From positions 1 to 7,330 of the forward strand of contig CAIJZF010000394.1 of the NCBI GenBank assembly GCA_903825095.1: a stretch of DNA of 7,330 nt. The letters are read 5' to 3'. Positions 1 through 5,522 of this stretch are shown here, piece by piece. Under the pieces are notes generated by a model. That model was not told the DNA's origin. It saw nothing but the letters and a program-made list of their open reading frames with translations, and did not search any database. Source of the stretch: an uncultured Bacteroidota bacterium. Lineage in GTDB: Bacteria > Bacteroidota > Bacteroidia > Chitinophagales > Chitinophagaceae. Every line of letters starts with the position of its first letter. The stretch's first letter is position 1. The translations under genes were made by a program, and so were the position numbers.

Positions 1-39
1 ATTGCTACAAAGGCAAATGAGTTTTATAAGGCTGTATAA
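1..39 (+). CDS. C-terminal end of an unidentified gene (partial)
   Basis: Frame 1 reads IATKANEFYKAV and then stops at TAA (37-39). Only 12 codons are visible, so the product cannot be named. A real gene is suggested by position: the stop codon runs directly into the A-tract of a strong hairpin terminator, as expected for the end of a plus-strand gene converging on mdh. The reading frame is open to the window edge, but 12 codons alone prove little. The alternative is that this is simply intergenic sequence. Confidence 0.4.
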   Translation: MATKANEFYKAV

Positions 40-72
40 AAAAAGCCTCCTACATTTAAGTAGAAGGCTTTT
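38..72. terminator. Bidirectional intrinsic terminator between the left-edge gene and mdh
   Basis: The arms 41-53 and 60-72 pair over 13 positions (AAAAGCCT then CTAC against GTAG then AGGCTTTT) with one C/A mismatch and a 6-nt loop, ATTTAA. On the plus strand the hairpin ends in TTTT followed by AT-rich sequence. On the minus strand it is followed by seven T (complement of the A run 38-44). It can therefore end transcripts from both the left-edge gene and mdh. The A run overlaps the TAA stop of the plus-strand gene, and the stop of mdh lies 21 nt from the hairpin. Confidence 0.85.
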
Positions 73-93
73 ATATAAATAATTACGAGTTAA

Positions 94-1023
94 TTATAAT
101 GTTTTTAAAACATCGTTCATACTTCTAACAGCGTCTGCGCTTTTGTTAAAGACTGCTTGCTCATCAGCAGATAAATCCATAGTAACAATTTTCTCCCAAC
201 CATTCTTACCAATTACTACAGGAACGCCTAAGCAAATATCTTTTTGTCCGTATTCGCCATTCAAGCTTACGCAACAAGTAAATAATTTTTTCTCATCTCT
301 TACAATACTTTCTACTAATGCTGCTCCTGCTGCACCTGGTGCATACCAAGCGGAAGTACCTAATAATTTAGTAAGGGTGGCGCCGCCTACCATGGTATCA
401 TTTACAATTTTTTCTTGCGCTGCTGCATCTAAAAATTTAGTAACAGGAATGCTGTTCCAAGTAGCGTGCTTAATTAATGGAATCATAGTAGTATCGCCGT
501 GTCCACCTACTACAATGGCGTTTAAGTCGGCAGGGCTACAATCTAAAGCAGTGCTTAATTGATATTTGAAACGAGCACTATCTAAAGTACCACCCATTCC
601 AATAATTCTATTTTTAGGTAAGCCAGTAGACTGCAATGCCAAGTAAGTCATGGTGTCCATTGGATTACTAATAACAATAATAATAGCGTTAGGAGAGAAT
701 TTTAAAATATTCTCACAAACACCTTTTACAATACCTGCGTTTGTGCCAATTAATTCTTCACGTGTCATACCTGGCTTACGAGGTAAACCAGAAGTAATTA
801 CCACTACATCAGAATTAGCAGTTTTGCTGTAATCGTTGGTGCTACCACTAATTTTTGTATCAAATCCTAATAAGGCAGCGGTCTGCATCATGTCCTGTGC
901 TTTACCTTCTGCAAATCCTTCTTTAATATCTAATAAGACTAATTCTTGAGCTAATTCTTTGCGAGCAATATTGTCTGCGCATGTTGCACCTACTGCTCCT
1001 GCACCCACTACGGTAACTTTCAT
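94..1023 (-). CDS. mdh: Malate dehydrogenase, NAD-dependent, LDH-like type
   Basis: The product of 309 residues is full length for the lactate/malate dehydrogenase family. It interconverts malate and oxaloacetate with NAD in the cytoplasm as part of the TCA cycle. The N-terminal Rossmann fold carries GAGAVG (7-12) and the acidic residue D32 that favours NAD. The mobile loop LPRKPGMTR (80-88) provides R82 and R88. Arginine at the R82 position marks malate dehydrogenase, where lactate dehydrogenase has glutamine. SNP (119-121), D148 with R151, and the catalytic H175 in GGHGD (173-177) complete the active site. The ATG start sits just before the glycine-rich motif and has an A-rich leader without a Shine-Dalgarno sequence. 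The gene is last in the minus-strand series, 48 nt after the thioredoxin-like gene, with a likely promoter of its own and a strong terminator. Nothing looks damaged. Confidence 0.96.
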   Translation of the reverse strand: MKVTVVGAGAVGATCADNIARKELAQELVLLDIKEGFAEGKAQDMMQTAALLGFDTKISGSTNDYSKTANSDVVVITSGLPRKPGMTREELIGTNAGIVKGVCENILKFSPNAIIIVISNPMDTMTYLALQSTGLPKNRIIGMGGTLDSARFKYQLSTALDCSPADLNAIVVGGHGDTTMIPLIKHATWNSIPVTKFLDAAAQEKIVNDTMVGGATLTKLLGTSAWYAPGAAGAALVESIVRDEKKLFTCCVSLNGEYGQKDICLGVPVVIGKNGWEKIVTMDLSADEQAVFNKSADAVRSMNDVLKTL

Positions 1024-1062
1024 ATAATGTTATTTTTATTTGTGTGTTTTATTTTTACGGGA

Positions 1063-1070
1063 CAAAGTTA
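1063..1070 (-). promoter_or_regulatory. Probable mdh promoter -7 box (Bacteroidota type)
   Basis: On the minus strand these bases read TAACTTTG, an exact match to the Bacteroidota -7 consensus TAnnTTTG. The box lies one base past the stop codon of the thioredoxin-like gene and 39 nt before the mdh ATG, giving an inferred leader of roughly 30 nt. The only TTG that could serve as the -33 element (1096-1098) is 25 nt away, longer than the usual spacing of about 19-21 nt, and lies inside the upstream coding sequence. The -33 half is therefore weak. Confidence 0.5.
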
Positions 1071-1071
1071 G

Positions 1072-1572
1072 TTATTTACCTTCTATTATCTTAATCAATT
1101 CGAAAACATCTGCTCCTTGTTCATATACTTTTAACAATACCCCTTTTTGGTATAAGGCCACAAAGGGCGTCATTCTTGGGCGGTAAAAAGTAGGTAGGGT
1201 AAAATTAGGGTCGCGGCCAATAATCACATTGGGCTTATCCACTAAATTAAACTTGGCAGCAAATTTCTTAATAGACTCCATGTCGCGGTAGCTATCCCAA
1301 ATAAACAGTACGTTTTTAAACTTATCTGCATACTTATTGATATCTCCTGCCTCTTTTTCGCAATGAGGGCAGTCTGGGCTAAAAATAATAATGCAGGTAA
1401 AAGGGTAAGATGGCATTTGTTTATTCGTGATTTCCTTACCATTCACTGAAGTAATAGTGAACGGAGGTATTTTATTGTTTTTTAAATAGGGTGCACCTGG
1501 ATCACCGTTAATTTGTGCCTCCAATTGACTTATGAGTAAAAAACTAAGTAGGGTTGCAAAAATGTATTTCAT
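1072..1572 (-). CDS. Exported thioredoxin-like protein (TlpA/ResA-type) with CPHC active site
   Basis: The 166-residue product starts with a typical signal peptide: Lys2, a hydrophobic stretch at about 4-15, and a probable signal peptidase I site after LEA (17-19). The rest fits a thioredoxin fold: a strand (TCIIIFSPDCPH, 59-70), the redox pair C68-P-H-C71 at the start of a helix, a central strand near 88-92 (VLFIW), and a Thr-cis-Pro motif at T135-P136. The protein probably acts in the periplasm or at the membrane as a thiol-disulfide exchange protein; its substrate cannot be read from the sequence. A third cysteine, C60, is present. TlpA-like proteins usually carry other dipeptides between the cysteines, while PH is that of DsbA. 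The gene lies 55 nt behind the ABC ATPase and has no recognisable promoter, so read-through from upstream is likely. The family call is firm; the exact role is not. Confidence 0.85.
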   Translation of the reverse strand: MKYIFATLLSFLLISQLEAQINGDPGAPYLKNNKIPPFTITSVNGKEITNKQMPSYPFTCIIIFSPDCPHCEKEAGDINKYADKFKNVLFIWDSYRDMESIKKFAAKFNLVDKPNVIIGRDPNFTLPTFYRPRMTPFVALYQKGVLLKVYEQGADVFELIKIIEGK

Positions 1573-1627
1573 ACTATGAGTTTAAGTTTTGTTTAATTTG
1601 GAATTTTAATGAATTGTCTTGATTAAA

Positions 1628-2401
1628 TTATTTAGAAGGGTTGGATTGCATGCGCATGGCCTTGGCATCTTGTAAAAAATCAGAAGCGAAAATAAAATTA
1701 TTGAGTAGTTTATTTTCACTATATATAATGTCTTTATTAGAGCCTTCCCATTCTTTTTTACCTTGGTGTAAATAAATAATATGATTGCCTATTTCCATTA
1801 CACTATTCATGTCATGGGTAACTACAATGGTAGTGATATTAAATTCAACAGTGAGTTCATGTATTAATTTATCAATAACCATGGAGGTTTGAGGGTCTAG
1901 GCCTGAATTAGGTTCGTCGCAAAATAAATATTTAGGTTTCATGACTAAAGCACGGGCTAATCCTACTCTTTTTTTCATTCCACCACTTAATTCAGCAGGA
2001 AATTTGCCATTCACGCCCTCTAATTTAACACGGGCTAGAATTTCGTTTACTTTTATTTTTTTCTCCTCAACGGATAAGTTAGAAAACATATCTAATGGAA
2101 ATTTTACATTGTCTTCCACTGTTAAAGAATCAAATAAGGCATTCCCCTGAAATAACATACCTAGGTTCTGTCTTAAATCTTTTCTTTCTTCTTTATCCAT
2201 TGTAGATAAATGTATTTTGTCAAATACTATTTCGCCTTTATCGGCTTTTAATAAATCCACAATACATTTTACAAGAACCGTTTTACCACTTCCACTTGTG
2301 CCTATAATTAGATTACATATACCTGGCTTGAATTGAGCACTGATATCATCAATGACAACCTTGTCGCCAAATTTTTTGCTAATATTTTGTATTTCAATCA
2401 T
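1628..2401 (-). CDS. ABC transporter ATP-binding protein, MlaF/Mkl-like
   Basis: The 257-residue protein is one complete nucleotide-binding domain. It has Walker A GTSGSGKT (34-41), Q-loop Q85, signature LSGGM (138-142), Walker B ending in D162-E163 (YLFCDEP, 158-164), D-loop SGLDP (166-170) and H-loop H196. The segment around 82-98, containing LFQGNALFDSLTV, resembles MlaF/Mkl ATPases, which power MlaE-type permeases and MCE proteins moving phospholipid between inner and outer membranes. About 25 residues continue beyond the core (from about 230), as in that subfamily. The protein would work on the cytoplasmic face of the inner membrane. The expected MlaE permease or MCE partner is not adjacent: upstream is lysA, only 5 nt away, and downstream the thioredoxin-like gene. 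An ABC ATPase is certain; the Mla-like role is inferred. Confidence 0.9.
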   Translation of the reverse strand: MIEIQNISKKFGDKVVIDDISAQFKPGICNLIIGTSGSGKTVLVKCIVDLLKADKGEIVFDKIHLSTMDKEERKDLRQNLGMLFQGNALFDSLTVEDNVKFPLDMFSNLSVEEKKIKVNEILARVKLEGVNGKFPAELSGGMKKRVGLARALVMKPKYLFCDEPNSGLDPQTSMVIDKLIHELTVEFNITTIVVTHDMNSVMEIGNHIIYLHQGKKEWEGSNKDIIYSENKLLNNFIFASDFLQDAKAMRMQSNPSK

Positions 2402-2406
2402 AATAA

Positions 2407-3621
2407 TTAGCTTAAAGGTACTTGTAAACGAAGTAAGTCCTCGAAAGTATCGGCCCTGCTTATTAAAGTGGCTATTCCATTTTTATATAAAACCTGTGCA
2501 GGCTTGTACCTAGCATTATAATTACTTGACATTTCATATCCGTAAGCGCCTGCATTAAAAAATACTAAGTAATCACCTTCTTCAATACTAGCAATAGGGC
2601 GGTCCCAGGCAAAAGTGTCTGTCTCGCATATATTACCTACCACTGCATATTTTTTTTCTTCTTTATGAGGGGATGAAATATTGACAATATGATGGTAAGC
2701 ATCATAAAACATAGGTCTTATTAAATGGTTTAAGCCACTATTAATACCTGCAAATTCAATATCGCCCGATTTTTTTAAAACATTTACCTGTGTAATAAAA
2801 TAGCCCGACTCACTCACTAAATATTTTCCTGGTTCAAACCAAGCGGTAAGGTTACGCCCCATCATAGCAGACAGCTTCTCCATAATTTTATTCACCTCTG
2901 CGCCTAGCAAAGCAATATCTGTTCCTTTTTCTTCTGGCATATAAGGCACTTTAAAGCCACCTCCAAAATCTAATATATTCACTGTAGGAAAATCGGGTAA
3001 TAATTCTTCAAATACTTTAGCCGATTGTAAAAACACGGCTACATCTTTAATTTCACTACCCGTATGTATATGTAAGGCAGAAATTTTAATGCCATACTTA
3101 TTTTGAATATTTTTTAAGGCTTCTTTTTCTGTAAAAGGAATACCAAACTTGCTTTTATTATGCCCTGTAGAAATTTTCAAGTTTCCTCCTGCCATAATAT
3201 CGGGTCTAATTCTAATGCCCACTGGATATCTTCCACCAAAGGCAGCGCCAAACTTTTCTAAATTAGAAAGGCTATCAATATTTACATGCACGCCTAAGCT
3301 TACGGCTTCTTTTATTTCTTCGAAAGCAATACTATTACTAGTATATAAAATATTTTCAACATCGAATCCAACATGCATGGCTAATTTCACTTCGTTAATA
3401 GAACTACAGTCAATATTGCAGCCTGCGTTTTTAACAAGGTTTAAAATATGAATATTGGTAAGTGATTTGCAAGCGTAAAAAAATCGGGTAGACTTCGTTG
3501 AAAAATGAGTCAATAAGTTTTGATATTGGCTCTCCATTTTTTCACCATGGTACACATAGAGTGGAGTACCAAAGGTAGTGGCAGCTTTATTAAGCTCTTC
3601 GTAAGTCAAACTTGAATTCAT
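2407..3621 (-). CDS. lysA: Diaminopimelate decarboxylase
   Basis: From the ATG at 3621 the product has 404 residues, normal for LysA, which converts meso-diaminopimelate to L-lysine and CO2 in the last step of lysine synthesis. It is a PLP enzyme of fold type III. K52 in YACKS is the Schiff-base lysine. HTGS (186-189), GGG (220-222) and EPG (263-265) bind the cofactor phosphate. C332-E333 lies at the start of the CETDTF motif supplied across the dimer, and Y361 lies in GAYGYEMSSNYN. The usual bacterial form is CESGD; here the Asp follows CET directly. The frame can be extended by five codons to a TTG at 3636, but the ATG is preferred because the extension adds only MYLRV. The gene follows scpB after 90 nt with no clear promoter; TAGTCTTG (3662-3669, minus strand) is a one-mismatch -7 candidate. 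Its stop is 5 nt before the ABC ATPase start, so the two genes are probably co-transcribed. Confidence 0.94.
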   Translation of the reverse strand: MNSSLTYEELNKAATTFGTPLYVYHGEKMESQYQNLLTHFSTKSTRFFYACKSLTNIHILNLVKNAGCNIDCSSINEVKLAMHVGFDVENILYTSNSIAFEEIKEAVSLGVHVNIDSLSNLEKFGAAFGGRYPVGIRIRPDIMAGGNLKISTGHNKSKFGIPFTEKEALKNIQNKYGIKISALHIHTGSEIKDVAVFLQSAKVFEELLPDFPTVNILDFGGGFKVPYMPEEKGTDIALLGAEVNKIMEKLSAMMGRNLTAWFEPGKYLVSESGYFITQVNVLKKSGDIEFAGINSGLNHLIRPMFYDAYHHIVNISSPHKEEKKYAVVGNICETDTFAWDRPIASIEEGDYLVFFNAGAYGYEMSSNYNARYKPAQVLYKNGIATLISRADTFEDLLRLQVPLS

Positions 3622-3711
3622 AACACGAAGATACAATTAGAACTAGGTTCTGTCATTATAACAAGACTATAATTTTGAAAAAAAATAGAAGTAAGTACTG
3701 TCTAAGATAGC

Positions 3712-4422
3712 CTAATGAACCGGACTTTCAGGGGTCTCATCTTCCTCGTTAGATTCAGCCTCGTAGCCGTCAGTTTCTTCAGGTAAGTTAGGTGTTTCTT
3801 CCTCTTCGGTTTGTTCTAAAACACTGTTGTCTGTGAAGTCTTCAGGCTTGATGACAGTAGCTTCTACCAATTGATCGGCTAAAACCTCTCTAATTTTTGG
3901 TAAATCATCGGTTGAATTAATACCGAAATAATCCATGAAGTTTTTAGAAGTAGAATATACTAAAGGCTTACCTGGTAAATGCTCGTTACGACCACTAATG
4001 GTAATTAATTCCTTCTCTAATAATTTTTGAATAGAATAATCGCTGTTCACACCTCTTATGGCTTCTACTTCACCCTTGGTGATAGGTTGTTTGTAGGCTA
4101 TAATAGCTAAGGATTCTAAAGCTGCATTGGAAAGGCGCTTTAAAAATTTATCTCCATTTAATTGAGCAATAGTTTTATGAAAATCGGGTTTGGTTAAAAA
4201 CTGCCAGCCACCGCCACTTTGTTTTAATTCAAAAGGATAAAATTCAGTGCTATACTTTTCTTGAATACCATTCAAAGCGCTTTCTACTTGGTCTAAACTA
4301 ATACGCTCTTCTAAAAATCCAAAAGCATTATTAATAAGTTCGGTAATATCATTCGCATTTAATGCTTTTTCACTTGCAAAAATAAGCGCTTCAATATGAG
4401 GTATAATTTGACTAATTTCCAT
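3712..4422 (-). CDS. scpB: Segregation and condensation protein B
   Basis: ScpB joins ScpA and SMC in the bacterial condensin complex that compacts and separates chromosomes. The 236-residue product has the two winged-helix regions of the family. The N-terminal part (about 5-90) opens with HIEALIFASEKAL (9-21), and the second domain carries the conserved stretch from LSNAALE (97-103) through AYKQPITKGEVEAIRG (109-124) to a GR at 144-145 and LPGKPLVY (149-156). After about residue 196 the protein becomes a low-complexity tail rich in Glu, Asp, Pro and Thr that is probably disordered; such tails vary in this family. The gene starts 12 nt after the atpG stop, so it is most likely transcribed from the atpG promoter. 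scpA is not visible in the window. Confidence 0.95.
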   Translation of the reverse strand: MEISQIIPHIEALIFASEKALNANDITELINNAFGFLEERISLDQVESALNGIQEKYSTEFYPFELKQSGGGWQFLTKPDFHKTIAQLNGDKFLKRLSNAALESLAIIAYKQPITKGEVEAIRGVNSDYSIQKLLEKELITISGRNEHLPGKPLVYSTSKNFMDYFGINSTDDLPKIREVLADQLVEATVIKPEDFTDNSVLEQTEEEETPNLPEETDGYEAESNEEDETPESPVH

Positions 4423-4434
4423 AGTGGTTGGGTC

Positions 4435-5304
4435 TTAACCGTTCAATGCTGCTGCACCACTTACAATTTCCGTTAATTCGGTTGTAATAGCTGCTTGACG
4501 TGCACGGTTATATGATAATTTCAATGATTTTAATAATTCGTTAGCGTTTTCACTTGCCTTATCCATCGCAGTCATTCTCGCACCGTGCTCACTTGCATTC
4601 GCGTCTAGTACTGCTTTGAACAATTGTGTGTTTAATATTTTTGGCATTAACTCTGCTACCAACACTTCTTTCTGTGGTTCAAAAATAAAATCTGTTTTTT
4701 TCTTATTTGCTTTTTTAGCTAAAGTAGGAATAGGTAAAAAAGCTTCTGCTGTAGGTAATTGAGTAGCAGCATTTTTAAACTCACTGTAAATAATTTCTAT
4801 TGCATCAAATTCTTTATTTGAAAATGCAGTCATTGCTGCTTTCGCTGCAGTTTGAACATTTTCAAATTTTAAATTCAAGAAAATATCTTTGAAATCGGCA
4901 TTGGTTTTGTAACCTGTTTTTGTTAAACTCTCATATCCTTTCTTTCCAATATTCCAGATAGTAATATTTTTATTCGCGTATTTTTCTGCAATCGTAGTCT
5001 TTGCTAATTTTACTAAGTTGGCATTGTATCCACCGCATAAACCTCTGTCAGAAGTAATGACTATAAATAAAACATTATTCACAGGACGTGTTTCAGCTAA
5101 AGCTAAATTCATATCGCCATCCAAGCTTCCAATAATATTGCTTAACATTTCTTGCAACTTACGCGTATAAGGTCTCATTTGAGTGATCGCATCTTGCGCA
5201 CGGCGTAATTTAGCAGCACTTACCATTTTCATGGCCTTGGTTAACTGCTGCGTACTTTGAGTACTTTTAATCCTATTTCTTACTTCGTTTAATTGACCTG
5301 CCAT
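4435..5304 (-). CDS. atpG: F1Fo ATP synthase subunit gamma
   Basis: The 289-residue product matches the gamma subunit, the central rotating shaft of F1 that couples proton flow through Fo to ATP synthesis on the alpha/beta ring. The family hallmarks are all present: the N-terminal coiled-coil helix (about 4-55, including IKSTQSTQQLTKAMKMVSA at 12-30), TSDRGLCGGYN (84-94), and the C-terminal helix with EHGARMTAMDKASENA (239-254) and the closing signature from YNRARQAAITTELTEI (265-280) to SGAAAL (282-287). Length is normal. The ATG start lies just before the conserved helix, with no Shine-Dalgarno sequence. A Bacteroidota-type promoter lies about 65 nt upstream. In most bacteria atpG stands between atpA and atpD or directly after atpA; here it begins a transcription unit next to divergent secA and is followed by scpB. 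The other ATP synthase genes must lie elsewhere. Confidence 0.97.
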   Translation of the reverse strand: MAGQLNEVRNRIKSTQSTQQLTKAMKMVSAAKLRRAQDAITQMRPYTRKLQEMLSNIIGSLDGDMNLALAETRPVNNVLFIVITSDRGLCGGYNANLVKLAKTTIAEKYANKNITIWNIGKKGYESLTKTGYKTNADFKDIFLNLKFENVQTAAKAAMTAFSNKEFDAIEIIYSEFKNAATQLPTAEAFLPIPTLAKKANKKKTDFIFEPQKEVLVAELMPKILNTQLFKAVLDANASEHGARMTAMDKASENANELLKSLKLSYNRARQAAITTELTEIVSGAAALNG

Positions 5305-5368
5305 AGCATTTTTTAGTTTCTGATGTTCAAGTAGAAGCCCCTCTAAATACTAGGGCTCCAAAGGCGAG

Positions 5369-5399
5369 CAAAGGTATCATTTTTTCGTCCATTTTTCAA
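5369..5399 (-). promoter_or_regulatory. Promoter of the atpG-scpB unit (Bacteroidota sigma-A type)
   Basis: On the minus strand the sequence has TTG (5397-5399), a 20-nt spacer and TACCTTTG (5369-5376). This is a full match to the -33 TTG / -7 TAnnTTTG promoter of Bacteroidota with suitable spacing. Transcription should begin around 5360-5364, giving an atpG leader of about 55-60 nt. It is the best promoter in the window and may drive the series atpG, scpB, lysA and the ABC ATPase. Confidence 0.75.
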
Positions 5400-5468
5400 T
5401 TTTAAGGCCATTCATGTTATTTTTTATATTGGACCCCCCTTAAAACCTTCAAACTCACCCCAATTACT

Positions 5469-5476
5469 TAACTTTG
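5469..5476 (+). promoter_or_regulatory. Probable secA promoter -7 box (Bacteroidota type)
   Basis: The bases read TAACTTTG, an exact TAnnTTTG match on the plus strand and identical to the box upstream of mdh. The box ends 46 nt before the secA ATG, so the leader would be about 40 nt. No TTG stands at the expected -33 distance (the region near 5445-5450 reads CCTTC), so recognition would rest on the -7 box or need an activator. It is divergent from the atpG promoter, with the two -7 boxes about 90 nt apart. Confidence 0.55.
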
Positions 5477-5522
5477 GCACGCCTATTGAGTATAGGAAAT
5501 AACACAATTATCAAGCAGGATT

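Noticed and set aside
143..832. Plus-strand open frames opposite mdh (143-562 and 650-832)
   Set aside because: They lie antisense within a clearly conserved mdh gene and show no motif or promoter; they are shadows of the coding sequence.
1242..1442. Second minus-strand frame inside the thioredoxin-like gene
   Set aside because: It overlaps the CPHC region of the real gene in another frame and resembles no protein family.
1941..2150. Plus-strand open frame opposite the ABC ATPase
   Set aside because: It is antisense to the strongly conserved signature region of the ATPase and has no support of its own.
3149..3451. Plus-strand open frame of 100 codons opposite lysA
   Set aside because: It is antisense to conserved LysA sequence, with no promoter and no recognisable features.
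3622..3711. Terminator or clear promoter between scpB and lysA
   Set aside because: There is an A/T tract but no stem of useful length, and the best -7 candidates each have a mismatch and lack a properly spaced TTG.
5517..5520. AGGA as a Shine-Dalgarno sequence for secA
   Set aside because: It is only 2 nt from the ATG, too close for normal pairing, and the other genes here also lack such sites.
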